Assembly (NCBI GenBank): GCA_036393335.1
Contig: DASWHD010000030.1
Span: 1 to 30,737, forward strand
Direction: 5' to 3'
Length of the DNA: 30,737 nt
DNA from: DASWHD01 sp036393335
GTDB taxonomy: Bacteria > CG2-30-53-67 > CG2-30-70-394
Made by a program: the position numbers and the translations under genes
The notes under the pieces: model-generated
Seen by the model: only the letters and a program-made list of their open reading frames with translations
The model's database searches: none
Told to the model about the DNA's origin: nothing
Shown: positions 1 through 9,498 of the stretch, piece after piece
Layout of the letters: the number at the start of each line of letters is the position of its first letter
Position numbering within the stretch: the stretch's first letter is position 1

Positions 1-589
1 TCAGGCACAGGTCCTCGAACTCGTTCTTGATGCGGCCGATGCCCAGGCGGTTGGCGAGGGGGGCATAGATCTCCTTGGTTTCCCGGGCGATCGCGGTGCG
101 TCGGTCCTCATCGAGATGATCCAGGGTGCGCATGTTGTGAAGCCGATCGGCCAGCTTGATGATCAAGACGCGGATGTCCTCGCTCATCGCGACGAGCATC
201 TTGCGGAAGTTCTCCGCCTGCTCTTCCATGGGCGAGGCAAACGAGATGCCGTCGATGCGGGTGAGCCCCGCGACGATCTGGCCGATCTCGCGGCCGAACT
301 CGCGGCGCAGGTCGTCGAGGGTGCACGGGCAGTCCTCGATGGTGTCGTGGAGCAGTCCGGCGGCGATGGTGATGTCGTCCATGTGCAGGTCGGCCAAGAT
401 GTGGGCGACCTCCAGCGGATGGATGAGATACGGCTCCCCCGACCGGCGCATCTGTCCCCCGTGCATGCGCGCGGCATACAGGTACGCCTTTTGAATCAGC
501 GTGACGTCTGCACCCGGTTGTTTTTCCAGGATTTGCTCGATCAGACTCTCGGGTCGGGTCTGGAGCTGGTAGGCGTTGGCGGGGGACAT
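1..589 (-). CDS. spoT: RelA/SpoT-family (p)ppGpp synthetase/hydrolase, N-terminal part (cut by window edge)
   Basis: The enzyme makes and/or degrades the stringent-response alarmone (p)ppGpp in the cytoplasm. The translation starts MSPANAYQLQ and covers only the N-terminal HD hydrolase domain; the synthetase, TGS and ACT regions would lie beyond position 1. The metal-binding HD signature is intact: His in YLIHPLEVA, HDTIED, and Asp in LADRLHNMR. By family knowledge the HDxxED form goes with hydrolase activity, so a bifunctional SpoT/Rel type is inferred rather than a degenerate RelA. The ATG at 589 is the natural family start, with only a weak AGG upstream. The gene is divergent from the FadL-like gene at 890. 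Choosing between the names spoT and rel needs the missing C-terminus. Confidence 0.93.
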   Translation of the reverse strand, partial: MSPANAYQLQTRPESLIEQILEKQPGADVTLIQKAYLYAARMHGGQMRRSGEPYLIHPLEVAHILADLHMDDITIAAGLLHDTIEDCPCTLDDLRREFGREIGQIVAGLTRIDGISFASPMEEQAENFRKMLVAMSEDIRVLIIKLADRLHNMRTLDHLDEDRRTAIARETKEIYAPLANRLGIGRIKNEFEDLCL

Positions 590-889
590 AAAACCTGAGC
601 AATGTCGGTACGTTACAGGCTAACACAGAGAGGCCGGAGAGGTTAATCGAGGGGCCACTGCCGATTGTGATCCGGCGAGGCGCGGGGTTATGGCACCAAA
701 AACGTGGCGGCAGGGCCTTGCTTTACACCCTGTTACACGCTCTGTTACGGTCGGCATTCCTTAATGATTTCAAACACTAATCTCACATCCCGGCCGGGAT
801 AGGGGGCGGCTCCCGCGATCGCCCTCGAAACCTCTTTACCAAATCGATCCCACGGCGATTGGGGGCGGTGTCGCTGCCCACGCCGTTCC
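590..889. promoter_or_regulatory. Divergent intergenic region between spoT and the FadL-like gene
   Basis: These 300 bases must carry the promoters of both divergent genes. No ORF of convincing composition is present. The stretch 710-790 is AT-richer than its surroundings and holds a direct repeat CTGTTAC at 730-736 and 742-748, a 12-nt period. A related GTTACAG lies at about 610. These could be half-sites of a regulator, but no family could be assigned and no confident -35/-10 pair was found. Confidence 0.3.
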
Positions 890-2389
890 GTGTCCTTGGC
901 TCGCCGACCTCACCCCCTCTGGTCTGTTGTGCTGATGGCCTGTCTAACGGGCCACGCAGCGGTGAGCGAGGCCACCAATGGCGTGGAGCAGACCTCATTC
1001 GGTGCGCGCTCCGCCGGTATGGGAGGGGCCGACTACTCCGTGGCGAGCGACACCACGGCGATGAACTCCAATCCGGCCGGGATCACGCAGATCAACCGCA
1101 AGCGGGTCGACGCGGGGATCGGTTTCATCCTGCCCGATCAGCACTTCCGCAACGAGCTCAATGACGTTGACGCCAAGGCCCAGGCCTTTCCCCTGCCGGT
1201 CTTCGGTTACGTGGACGACACATCACTTGGTCCATGGTCTTACGGTGTCGGTGCCTACGCCCAGGGGGGACTGGGCGCCGATCTCTCCCTCAAGCACCCC
1301 GTGTACCGCGACCCGGTCACCGGCGAGCTGGTCGAACAGGGCTTTCACTCCAATCTCCTGTACGGGAAGCTGGCGGTCGCCGCCGCATATCAGGCTCTGT
1401 ACAACCTGTCGGTCGGTGTCTCGGTGAACGCCGGTTACTCGAAACTGGAGATGGAGCTGCCGTTTTCCACCTCCACCGACCTGCTCCAGGGACGACCGCG
1501 CTGGCTCGGGCACGCCTTCTCGTTTGCTCACCTGGTCAGCTCTCCCCTGACACTGAACATGAAGCAGGCGACGGCGAGCATCAATCTCCCGGACGCTGAT
1601 ACCTTGGGGTACGGCTTCAAGCTCGGCCTGCTGTACGACTATAGCGAGAACCTGACCTTCGGCGTCGCATACACGAGCGAGTCCACCCTCAATTTCAAGG
1701 GCAAGGCGCACCTGGATTTCAAGCCGCAGGTGCAGGACATCTTGCCGGACTACCAACGCCAGTTCGAGCCACGTTTCGGACGGTTTTATAACCGCATCCT
1801 GGCGGCGGTCGCGAAATACGGGGTGGGCATCGACCCCGATGCGGATTTTACCGCCACCTACGACGCGGAAGTCGAGCTGGTCTACCCGCAAAAGCTCGGT
1901 GCAGGAGCGGCCTATCGCCCCACCGAGCACCTGCTCTTGGCGGCTGACATCACCTGGATCAATTGGAAGAATAGTTTCGACAAGATGCCCATCCGCCTGC
2001 GCAATGGTAACAATCGCACCGTCAACCGCATGACCGGGGGAGAGAACTTGGAGCTCGACGTTCCCTTGAACTGGAAGGATCAGTGGATCGTGGCGGTAGG
2101 GGCGGAGTACTTCTTGACGCCGTCATGGACCCTGCGTGCGGGCCTGAACCACGCCCGCAACCCGGTGCCGGAAGAGACGGTGCTGCCGATTTTTCCGGCG
2201 ATCGTCGAGACCCATGCGACCCTCGGTGTCGGCTATCGTTGGGAGAACTTCCAGCTCGATACCGCCTGGGAGCATGGCTTCGAGAACTCGGTCTCTACGG
2301 ACCAGAGCCTCATCGCCGACGAGTACGACCAGAGCAAGAACACCGTGTCCCTGGACACCTTCTTCGTAACCGGCTCATGGTTCTATTGA
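890..2389 (+). CDS. FadL/OMPP1/TodX-family outer-membrane transport protein
   Basis: This predicted beta-barrel channel for hydrophobic compounds such as long-chain fatty acids or aromatics sits in the outer membrane. An N-terminal signal (ARRP, then a hydrophobic stretch, then GHAAVSEA) precedes the family's mature N-terminus: GARSAGMGGADYS followed by TAMNSNPAGI, which forms the plugging hatch in FadL proteins. The 499-aa length fits. The chain ends in SWFY, an aromatic C-terminus as expected for BAM-dependent barrels. The start is a GTG without a clear Shine-Dalgarno; an in-frame ATG at 935 would cut the signal peptide. The substrate cannot be read from sequence. The downstream FabH-like gene hints at lipid metabolism, but a 296-base gap separates the two and an operon is not shown. 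Confidence 0.9.
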   Translation: MSLARRPHPLWSVVLMACLTGHAAVSEATNGVEQTSFGARSAGMGGADYSVASDTTAMNSNPAGITQINRKRVDAGIGFILPDQHFRNELNDVDAKAQAFPLPVFGYVDDTSLGPWSYGVGAYAQGGLGADLSLKHPVYRDPVTGELVEQGFHSNLLYGKLAVAAAYQALYNLSVGVSVNAGYSKLEMELPFSTSTDLLQGRPRWLGHAFSFAHLVSSPLTLNMKQATASINLPDADTLGYGFKLGLLYDYSENLTFGVAYTSESTLNFKGKAHLDFKPQVQDILPDYQRQFEPRFGRFYNRILAAVAKYGVGIDPDADFTATYDAEVELVYPQKLGAGAAYRPTEHLLLAADITWINWKNSFDKMPIRLRNGNNRTVNRMTGGENLELDVPLNWKDQWIVAVGAEYFLTPSWTLRAGLNHARNPVPEETVLPIFPAIVETHATLGVGYRWENFQLDTAWEHGFENSVSTDQSLIADEYDQSKNTVSLDTFFVTGSWFY

Positions 2390-2685
2390 GCTACCCTCCT
2401 GAGACAACGCAGCGACGCGCTCTCTCCACTTGATGGTCCTCCCCATCATGGATCACCACGACATCGCCCATTCGCCGGGGCCATACTGGCGCTGCGCGTG
2501 ACCGGTACCGCTGGAAGTCTTGCGGGAGAGAAGAGGGCAAGGTGAGGATACGGCTAGGAGGGGTGAGCCGATGCTGAGAAATCCCCGTTAGTCCCCCGTT
2601 GTACCCCCCACCGCCGTTTTGGCTCTTTGCGGGCAAGCGTGTGATGTACCCTGCCGCGACCCAGAGATCAGAAGCTTGAGGAGAG

Positions 2686-3789
2686 ATGATGATTTGCCCG
2701 CCCGTTGACGGCCTGGATAGGGTCGCCACCCGTTCTTTACCCAGAGCTATTCACTACGGTGAGCGTACGGGCATCACTCCGCGCATCCTGGGCTGTGGCC
2801 TGAACCTGGCGCCCATTGAGCTGGACAACGACGCCCTCGCCGATTGGCACGCGCTGTCGGTGGCCGAGCGCGTGCAGCTCAAGGCGGTCACTCGCCTGTC
2901 CGGTGTGCGCCACCGCCGATACGTAGAGCCGGGAACGACCAACACCGAGCTCGCCGTTCCCGCGGTCGCACAGGCGCTCAAGGCGGCCAGCATCGAGGCC
3001 GCCGATCTCGGAATGCTGCTGTTCTGCTCCACGGGCCAAGATCAGGCGATCCCGCACAACAATGTGTTGCTTCAGGACCGAATCGGCGCCGTCAACGCCT
3101 TCTCGTTCGACGTCAAGAACATCTGCGCCAGCTTCGCCACCGGCCTGCATGTCGCGGCCCAGTTCATCGAGGCCCACCCGGAGCTAGGGCCGGTACTGGT
3201 GGTGAGCTCGGAGGTCAACTCGCCCTTCCTCAACCATGGCCACACGCAGCTCTACAACCTGGCAGTCCTGGGCGATGGGGCGGCGGCCATGGTGTTGTGT
3301 GCCACGGACAATGTGGGGCAGGAGGGCTTCATCGCCGGGATCCATCGCACCGATCCCACAGGCAAAGACCTGATCCGCATCACCGGCGGCGGCTCGCGAG
3401 TGTTGGAGAAGGAGAGGGGGAGGGCGGAGCTGGCGGACTACAGCTTCTGGACCGATCCCCCGGGGCTCTACGAGAAGGCGCTGGAGACGTTCGTGCCGAT
3501 TTTGTCCGAGGTGATGGCGGCCACCGGATGGAAGAGTTACGACGCCCTCAAGTGGATCGTCCCCCACCAGGCGGCCAAGCACGGGGTCTTCGGCGTCGCG
3601 GAGGTGGCCGGGGTCCCGCGGGAGAAGGTGTACGCCACATTCCCATTCTTCGGGAACACCGCGTCCGCCAGTCTGCCGATGGCCTTCACCCATGCGGTCC
3701 AGGCAGGGGCCATCGAGCGCGGCGACCGCATTCTGCTGGCGTGTGCGGGTGCCGGAGCGGTCTCCTCGGCCATCAGTCTGGTGTACTGA
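2686..3789 (+). CDS. FabH-like 3-oxoacyl-ACP synthase III family protein
   Basis: This thiolase-fold condensing enzyme would join an acyl-CoA or acyl-thioester primer to an extender. The Cys-His-Asn triad is visible: Cys147 in KNICASFATG, His294 in IVPHQAAKHG and Asn324 in FFGNTASASL, matching FabH's C, PHQA and GNT(S/A)A motifs. The conserved GDGAAAMVL is also present. At 367 aa it is longer than housekeeping FabH (about 320 aa) because of an N-terminal extension, and it is not beside acpP or fabD. A specialised KAS III such as a lipid or secondary-metabolite type is therefore possible. Two ATGs are in tandem (2686, 2689); GAGGAG at 2678-2683 is spaced better for 2689. The 296 bases upstream (2390-2685) show no gene. 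Confidence 0.88.
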   Translation: MMICPPVDGLDRVATRSLPRAIHYGERTGITPRILGCGLNLAPIELDNDALADWHALSVAERVQLKAVTRLSGVRHRRYVEPGTTNTELAVPAVAQALKAASIEAADLGMLLFCSTGQDQAIPHNNVLLQDRIGAVNAFSFDVKNICASFATGLHVAAQFIEAHPELGPVLVVSSEVNSPFLNHGHTQLYNLAVLGDGAAAMVLCATDNVGQEGFIAGIHRTDPTGKDLIRITGGGSRVLEKERGRAELADYSFWTDPPGLYEKALETFVPILSEVMAATGWKSYDALKWIVPHQAAKHGVFGVAEVAGVPREKVYATFPFFGNTASASLPMAFTHAVQAGAIERGDRILLACAGAGAVSSAISLVY

Positions 3790-3902
3790 TGGCCCCAGCT
3801 CGTTGGGCTCGCAGCGGCAGTCGGCGAACCTCGACACAGAGGCTCGTCTCTCGCTAGAGTCGCTTTTCGATCAGGAAAGGCTGAACGCCAGGATTCAAGC
3901 TA

Positions 3903-4403
3903 ATGTCTTGCACGACCGGGGCGCATATAGAAGTTCTCCTGCCCCTCTTCGTGGTGATCGCGATGGGCGCCGGCCCGGCGGCCGCGGCGGATCCGCCGCG
4001 CATCGACTGCGGCAAGGGTTTCGAGGCGTTATTCTGCCCCTTGAAGGTCCCCGGATTCATCGTGGAGGGCCGGGTATTTCTCGCCGCCGAGTTCATGGAG
4101 CGCGGCGAGCGCATCGCCTACGCCACCCTCGATGGGATCAACTTCTACGGCCAGCTAGTCCAAGAGACTGCCGACCGTATCCTCATCACGGAAGGCCTGA
4201 TCGTCGACGTCGCGGAGGACTTGCTGCCTGGGGTGGTCCTATCCCGCACCGTCGATCGCGCCGTCGCCAGCGTGACCGGGGACGGGGGCAACGTGCGCAT
4301 TCGAACCTCGGCCACGGAGGACCTCCTCAAAGAGACGCGGCCGCGTGCCGAACGCCCGGCGGTGCTCGACTACGGGAAGACCGTCACCGAGCAGTCACAG
4401 TAA
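3903..4403 (+). CDS. Secreted/periplasmic protein of unknown function
   Basis: I do not recognise this 166-aa protein. Its first 30 residues form a plausible signal peptide, a hydrophobic run ending in AGPAAAADPP. The mature part holds two Cys (in IDCGKGFEALFC) that could pair in an oxidising compartment, then alternating beta-type segments with no transmembrane helix. The tail is charged and low in structure. It follows the FabH-like gene by 113 bases on the same strand, and a stretch of only 41 bases separates its stop from the convergent protease gene. The start has no strong Shine-Dalgarno. High third-position GC supports real coding. Confidence 0.65.
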   Translation: MSCTTGAHIEVLLPLFVVIAMGAGPAAAADPPRIDCGKGFEALFCPLKVPGFIVEGRVFLAAEFMERGERIAYATLDGINFYGQLVQETADRILITEGLIVDVAEDLLPGVVLSRTVDRAVASVTGDGGNVRIRTSATEDLLKETRPRAERPAVLDYGKTVTEQSQ

Positions 4404-4444
4404 GGAGTAGCGTCGGACTGGCGACGATCGCCCCGGCGGGACGA

Positions 4445-6151
4445 TCAGCGGATCTCCAGCGCCAGAGGCGCACTCTGGGCGGCGCCATTCGCAGCCACCA
4501 CCGCCACGTCGGTGTACTTGGGTAGGCGCGGCACCTTGACCGTGACCGCGGTGGGCGAGACGGCAACGATGGGTGTGTACTTGTCGCCGATGGTCACCTG
4601 AATGGTCGTCGCATCGAAGCCGCTGCCGAACAGGGTGAGGCGGGTCTTGGGGTGTGCCGTGGCGGCCGAGAGGGCGGTGAGGGACGGCGGCAAGGGGTTG
4701 TCGACGGTGACGGCGAAAGGGCGGTTGGCGGACTGGTTGCCGGCGGTGTCGACGGCCGCGGCGGCCAGGGTGTGACTGCCGTTGGCGATCGATGCCGTGT
4801 CCCACAGGTACTGGTACGGCGGCGCGAGATCGGTGGCGACGCGCACACCATCGACGTAGAACTCGACCTGCGCGATGCCACTCGCATCGGCCGCGTTCGC
4901 AGCCACGGTGGTCTTGCCGGTGACGACGTCACCCGGTGCCGGCGTGGCGACTTCGACGGTCGGTGGCACGGTATCCGCTGGTGGCCCGGCTCCGGCAAGG
5001 GCGGCCGCGACCGCTGCGGCCGCGTCCACGCGGCCTGCGCCGAAGCGGTCGTCGCGGCCCGGATCACCGAGGTCGACCGCGCTCTCCTTCAGGAGCGCCT
5101 CCACCTCCGCCGGGCTTAGTTCCGGATCGACCGACCACACCAGGGCCGCGATGCCGGCCACCAGCGGGCTCGCAAAGGAGGTGCCGGACGCGGTCACGGT
5201 GCCGCCGCCGTTCTTCGTGGTCTTCAGGGAGACACCGGGCGCCGCCAAATCGATGTATGGACCGAAGCTCGCCCATGAGGGTCGCTCGTCGCCGGCGTTG
5301 GTGGCGGCGACCGAGACCACGTCGGGGTGGTCCGGCGAGGAATCGAGGGTACCGCCGTTTCCCCCCGCGGCGATGGTAATCCCACCCTGGTTGCGGACGT
5401 ACGCGAGGCCGCTATTCAGGGCCGGGGAGGAGTGGATGCCCTCGAAGCTCAGGTTGACGACCTTGGCCCCGTTGTCCATCGCCCAGGTGAGGGCCGCGAG
5501 GACGGCGAAGAGGCTGGCGAAGCCATCCCGATTCGTCACGCGCAGCGGCATGAGGCCACAGTTCCAGGCAGCGCCCGCCACACCGGTGCCGTTGTCGGTG
5601 ATGGCCGCGGCGATGCCGGCCACCTCGGTGCCGTGACCGAAGACGTCGTGGGTGTCGTCGTTGTCATCCCAGAAGTTGTATCCGGGCACCAGCTTGTCCG
5701 CGAGATCCGGGTGGGTTCCATCGATGCCGGAGTCGAGGATCGCAATCACCAGATTCGGGTTGCCGCGAGTCGTGTCCCACGCCGCGGGCAGACCGACGAG
5801 GGCGGCGTGATACGAGGTCACCGGGTCGTTCGGCATCTCGGCCGGCGGCAGGAGGTGATTGCGCTCCACGAATGCGACCGCGGGATCCGCGGCGAGTTCC
5901 AGCTCGGCCTCGGCCAGGCGGTCGACCGGTACCCGTACCAGCCGTAGCTGGATGTGAGGTAGGGTTGCGACGACGGTGGTGCCGGGAGGCCGTGCATGAC
6001 CGACGCTCGCGGCGGTAACCCCCTCCTTCATGCCGATGATCAGCTCTCCGGGGACCCACTGGGGGCCTCGGCTACGACCGGCGGCGTCGGCCCCGCGTGT
6101 GACGGTGGCACAGACCAGGAGTACAAATACCGAGATTCGTAGAAACATCAT
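4445..6151 (-). CDS. Secreted subtilisin-like serine protease (S8) with Ig-like and IPT/TIG domains
   Basis: This exported endopeptidase uses an Asp-His-Ser triad. Numbered from the ATG at 6151, a signal peptide covers residues 1-25. A propeptide-like region (VPGELIIGMK to VAFVERNHL) follows at 33-100. The S8 catalytic domain spans about 110-385, with Asp140 (AILDSGID), His173 (FGHGTEVAG), oxyanion Asn265 (AAGGNGG) and Ser325 (SGTSFASPL). A bacterial Ig-like domain lies at about 395-485 (VEFYVDGVRV, then DTAGN). A C-terminal IPT/TIG-type domain lies at about 488-568 (TLFGSGFDA). All catalytic residues are present. The start could also be GTG at 6181, adding ten polar residues; the ATG gives a cleaner signal peptide. 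The accessory domains suggest surface or matrix attachment, which is an inference. Confidence 0.93.
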   Translation of the reverse strand: MMFLRISVFVLLVCATVTRGADAAGRSRGPQWVPGELIIGMKEGVTAASVGHARPPGTTVVATLPHIQLRLVRVPVDRLAEAELELAADPAVAFVERNHLLPPAEMPNDPVTSYHAALVGLPAAWDTTRGNPNLVIAILDSGIDGTHPDLADKLVPGYNFWDDNDDTHDVFGHGTEVAGIAAAITDNGTGVAGAAWNCGLMPLRVTNRDGFASLFAVLAALTWAMDNGAKVVNLSFEGIHSSPALNSGLAYVRNQGGITIAAGGNGGTLDSSPDHPDVVSVAATNAGDERPSWASFGPYIDLAAPGVSLKTTKNGGGTVTASGTSFASPLVAGIAALVWSVDPELSPAEVEALLKESAVDLGDPGRDDRFGAGRVDAAAAVAAALAGAGPPADTVPPTVEVATPAPGDVVTGKTTVAANAADASGIAQVEFYVDGVRVATDLAPPYQYLWDTASIANGSHTLAAAAVDTAGNQSANRPFAVTVDNPLPPSLTALSAATAHPKTRLTLFGSGFDATTIQVTIGDKYTPIVAVSPTAVTVKVPRLPKYTDVAVVAANGAAQSAPLALEIR

Positions 6152-6312
6152 TCGGCCGCGCTCGCTTCTCGCGGGCACCACTGCCCGTCATGAAGGAATC
6201 GGTCGGGCCGCCGATGGGGGTTAGGGGGGCGTTGCGACGGCCGTCGTATTGATGAAAAGTCCACTCTTGTTGGGGAATCGGTCGCCGCTTTCGGACAACA
6301 AGAGGAGAGGAG

Positions 6313-6987
6313 ATGGACTCGTTGCAGCGCATCTTGCGGGCGCCGTGGTTCCCCTACGTCGCGCCGTTCGCGACGTTCATCGCCTTCACCTTTGGTGGCG
6401 CACAATGGCCGGGAACAGCCCACCTCTGGTATCTGGCCAAGACCGTGGTGGTCGGGGCGATGCTCTGGGGTTTCCGTGGCCACTACGTCGAGCTGGGTTG
6501 GAGCAGGACCGTGGGCGACTGGACCATCGGGGTGAGCGTCGGGGTGATCGTGCTGGTGGTGTGGGTGGCTCCCGAGGAGACGCTGGAGCCTCTGCGCATT
6601 GGAGATGGAGCGGGGTTCGACCCCTATGCCTTCGGTCTCGGAACGATCCTTACCTGGGCGGTGATCGCCGTGCGAGTGTTCGGCGCCGCCGTCGTGGTAC
6701 CGGTTATGGAAGAGCTCTTCTGGCGCAGCTTCTTGATGCGTTACCTCATCGATACGGACTTCAAGTCCGTCGCCCTCGGTGCCTTTTCCACCTTCTCCTT
6801 CGCCGTGGTGGCGGTCGCCTTTGGCTTCGAGCACGATCGCTGGCTGGTCGGGATTGCCGCCGGTGTCGCCTATGGTGGCCTGCTGGTGTGGCGCCGCGAC
6901 CTCTTCACCTGTGTCCTTGCCCATGGTGTGACCAACCTCGGACTGGGTCTCTACGTCCTTCGCACCGGCGAGTGGAGCTTCTGGTAA
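6313..6987 (+). CDS. CPBP-family intramembrane metalloprotease, exosortase-associated CAAX-protease-related type
   Basis: This polytopic inner-membrane protein of the Abi/CAAX-protease (CPBP) superfamily has all the family's metal-binding motifs: EE at residues 133-134 (VMEELFWRSFLMRY), His174 (FGFEHDRW) and HxxxN at 204-208 (LAHGVTNLG). The overall pattern and 224-aa length resemble the subfamily found beside exosortase/PEP-CTERM loci. No exosortase or PEP-CTERM substrate is visible in this window, so its target is unknown. The start is firmly set by a long purine-rich Shine-Dalgarno (AGGAGAGG, 6303-6310) just before ATG 6313. It is divergent from the protease gene, with about 160 bases between them that must hold both promoters. 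Confidence 0.85.
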   Translation: MDSLQRILRAPWFPYVAPFATFIAFTFGGAQWPGTAHLWYLAKTVVVGAMLWGFRGHYVELGWSRTVGDWTIGVSVGVIVLVVWVAPEETLEPLRIGDGAGFDPYAFGLGTILTWAVIAVRVFGAAVVVPVMEELFWRSFLMRYLIDTDFKSVALGAFSTFSFAVVAVAFGFEHDRWLVGIAAGVAYGGLLVWRRDLFTCVLAHGVTNLGLGLYVLRTGEWSFW

Positions 6988-7046
6988 ACTGCCGCTCCCG
7001 GAGCCAAACTGCGGCCTTTCGTTGACCGCGGCGTGGAGGCAAAGCG

Positions 7047-7436
7047 ATGCAGGAGTGGTCCCAATTCATGGATACGGGCACCGAGCGGTACTTGCTCGGG
7101 GACTTTGCCGGCGCCGAGAAGGGGTATCGCGCGGCCCTCGAAGAGGCCAAGTCGATCTTCGCGGTGGAGGATGAACGCTATCTGCTCAACCTCTCTCTGT
7201 TGGCATCGGTGCTCTGCCTGAACAACAACTTCACGGCCGCAGAGCCCCTGTATCAACGGCAGCTCAAGATCCGCGAGGAGCGCGAGGAGGGGGACACCAG
7301 CGACCTGGCGGAGTGCCTGGAGGGATACGCCCGGGTCCTGAGCGAAACCGGACGGCCGGAGGCGGCGGAGCCGCTCGCGGCACGCGCACGGCGGATCCGC
7401 CAGCGCCTGGCCGGAGGGCGTTCGATCGATGCGTGA
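7047..7436 (+). CDS. Small tetratricopeptide-repeat protein
   Basis: This 129-aa soluble, all-helical protein has TPR-type repeats. One unit is around YLLGDFAGAEKGYRAALEEA, the next around LLASVLCLNNNFTAAEPLYQ, and a third around LAECLEGYARVLSETGRPEA. Such folds bind partner proteins; no enzymatic motif is seen and the partner is unknown. The start is supported by GGAGG at 7035-7039, seven bases before the ATG. Its 3' end overlaps the cutA start by 8 bases, so the two are probably co-translated. Confidence 0.8.
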   Translation: MQEWSQFMDTGTERYLLGDFAGAEKGYRAALEEAKSIFAVEDERYLLNLSLLASVLCLNNNFTAAEPLYQRQLKIREEREEGDTSDLAECLEGYARVLSETGRPEAAEPLAARARRIRQRLAGGRSIDA

Positions 7437-7758
7437 CGTGCGGCTGATCGTCACCACCGTCGATTCGGCGGCGGCGGCGCGGACGCTTGCCACGGGCCTG
7501 GTGGAGGACCGGCTCGCCGCCTGTGTCAACGTCATCCCCGGCGTGCAGTCCGTCTACCGCTGGCAGGGGACGGTGGAGTCCGCCGCGGAGTGGCTGTTAC
7601 TCATCAAGACGACCGCCGCTCGTGGGGAGGCTTGCCTGAAGGCGCTGGCGGAGCGCCACCCATACGACGTCCCCGAAGGGCTGGTCCTCGCCACGAGCGG
7701 CGGCCTGGCCGCCTATCTGGCCTGGGTCGGGGAGTCGGTGGGCGGAAAGGGTGGATAG
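7429..7758 (+). CDS. cutA: CutA1 divalent-cation tolerance protein
   Basis: CutA1 is a small trimeric ferredoxin-like protein linked to copper/divalent metal tolerance. The 109-aa length and family landmarks fit: LIVTTVDSAAAARTLA, then RLAACVNVIPGVQSVYRW (the ACVN..P...S.Y.W core), TVESAAEWLLLIKT and HPYDVPEGLVL. The conserved Cys of AACVN is present. The gene overlaps the TPR gene by 8 bases, and its stop codon lies inside the first arm of an inverted repeat that separates it from trpG. Its link to the trp genes may be only positional. Confidence 0.93.
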   Translation: MRDVRLIVTTVDSAAAARTLATGLVEDRLAACVNVIPGVQSVYRWQGTVESAAEWLLLIKTTAARGEACLKALAERHPYDVPEGLVLATSGGLAAYLAWVGESVGGKGG

Positions 7759-7807
7759 TAGACGGTAGACAGGGTTTAACTCGCCACCCCCTGTCTACTG
7801 TCTACTA
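7756..7807. repeat. Inverted repeat of TAGACAG units between cutA and trpG
   Basis: The 19-base arm at 7756-7774 is complementary to 7789-7807 with one mismatch, which is a G-U pair in RNA, around a 14-base loop. The arms are built of heptamer-like GTAGACA/TGTCTAC units, and further TGTCTACT units continue to about 7823. The left arm contains the cutA stop codon. The right side runs almost to the trpG ATG at 7828 and leaves no Shine-Dalgarno. In RNA it would be a strong hairpin. There is no T-run, so a simple terminator is doubtful. Confidence 0.85.
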
Positions 7808-7827
7808 CCTACTGTCTACTGTCCTCC

Positions 7828-8409
<582 letters not shown>

Positions 8410-8487
8410 TGTAAGGTGTTTCTTCTGCCGAGGATCGGTGCACGCCGTTCCTAGAATTCACAGGTAGACTTTTCCAATAAAATTAAG

Positions 8488-9498
8488 ATGTTTGAGGAAG
8501 TCCTTCCGAGATTGCTCCAGCGTAGAGACCTCACAGCCGCCGAGGCGGAGGCGGTCTTCCTGGAGGTGATGGCCGGCTCGCTGTCGCCGGTGCAGATCGC
8601 CGCCCTGCTGGTGGCCCTGCGCACCAAGGGAGAGAACGTCGACGAGATCACCGGTGCCGCCCGGGCGATGCGGCGCCACGCCCTCACGGTCGATCTCGAC
8701 GGCCTGGCGGCGGTGGACACGTGCGGCACGGGCGGTGACCGCAGCCACACCTTCAACATCTCCACCACTGCCGCCTTCGTCGTGGCCGGCGCCGGCCTGC
8801 CGGTGGCCAAGCACGGCAACAAGGGGGTCTCCTCCAAGTGCGGCTCGGCGGACGTCCTCCAGGCACTGGGGGTCAACCTCGAACTCACGCCCGAGCGGAT
8901 GGCCGCCTGTGTGCGGGAGGTGGGGCTCGGCTTTCTGTTCGCGCCGCTCCTCCACACGGCGATGAGACACGCCGCGCCGGTGCGGGCCGAGCTGCGCACC
9001 CGTACGATCTTCAATCTCCTCGGCCCCCTCACGAATCCGGCCCGGGTCCCGTTCCAGGTGATTGGGGTGTTCGATGGGACCTGGGTCGAGCCGGTGGGAC
9101 GGGTCCTCTCCCATCTCGGTTGTCGCCACGCCTTCGTGGTCCATGGTGGGGACGGCATCGACGAGGCGACCCTCACCGACCGTACCTACTTCGCGGAGGT
9201 CGTCGACGGCCGCGTCTCCCCGGGGGTCATCACCCCGGAGGCGGTCGGGCTGCCGCGCTACCGGCCGGAGGACTTGAAGGGCGGTGAGCCGACGGAGAAT
9301 GCGGCCATCCTGCGGGAGGTCCTCACCGGGGAGCACGGTCCCCACCGCGATGTGGTCCTCCTCAATGCGGCGCTGGCCCTGGTGGCCGGCGAGCAGGCGG
9401 GCGACATCAAGGAGGGGATCGGTCAGGCCACCGAGTCGATCGACAGCGGCCGGGCGGCGACGGTCCTGGAGCGGCTGGTGGAGTTCACCAACCGCTAG
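8488..9498 (+). CDS. trpD: Anthranilate phosphoribosyltransferase
   Basis: TrpD transfers phosphoribosyl from PRPP to anthranilate, the second committed step to tryptophan. The protein is 336 aa, the usual size. It has an N-terminal helical domain with SLSPVQIAALLVALRTKGE, then the PRPP-binding CGTGGDRSHTFNIST, KHGNKGVSSKCGSADVL, and RTIFNLLGPLTNPA, all hallmark motifs. The 78-base gap from trpG ends in an unusually AT-rich stretch (CTTTTCCAATAAAATTAAG, about 8467-8485) directly before the ATG and has no Shine-Dalgarno. A low-structure leader may replace it. The stop codon abuts a G-rich inverted-repeat arm. Confidence 0.97.
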   Translation: MFEEVLPRLLQRRDLTAAEAEAVFLEVMAGSLSPVQIAALLVALRTKGENVDEITGAARAMRRHALTVDLDGLAAVDTCGTGGDRSHTFNISTTAAFVVAGAGLPVAKHGNKGVSSKCGSADVLQALGVNLELTPERMAACVREVGLGFLFAPLLHTAMRHAAPVRAELRTRTIFNLLGPLTNPARVPFQVIGVFDGTWVEPVGRVLSHLGCRHAFVVHGGDGIDEATLTDRTYFAEVVDGRVSPGVITPEAVGLPRYRPEDLKGGEPTENAAILREVLTGEHGPHRDVVLLNAALALVAGEQAGDIKEGIGQATESIDSGRAATVLERLVEFTNR

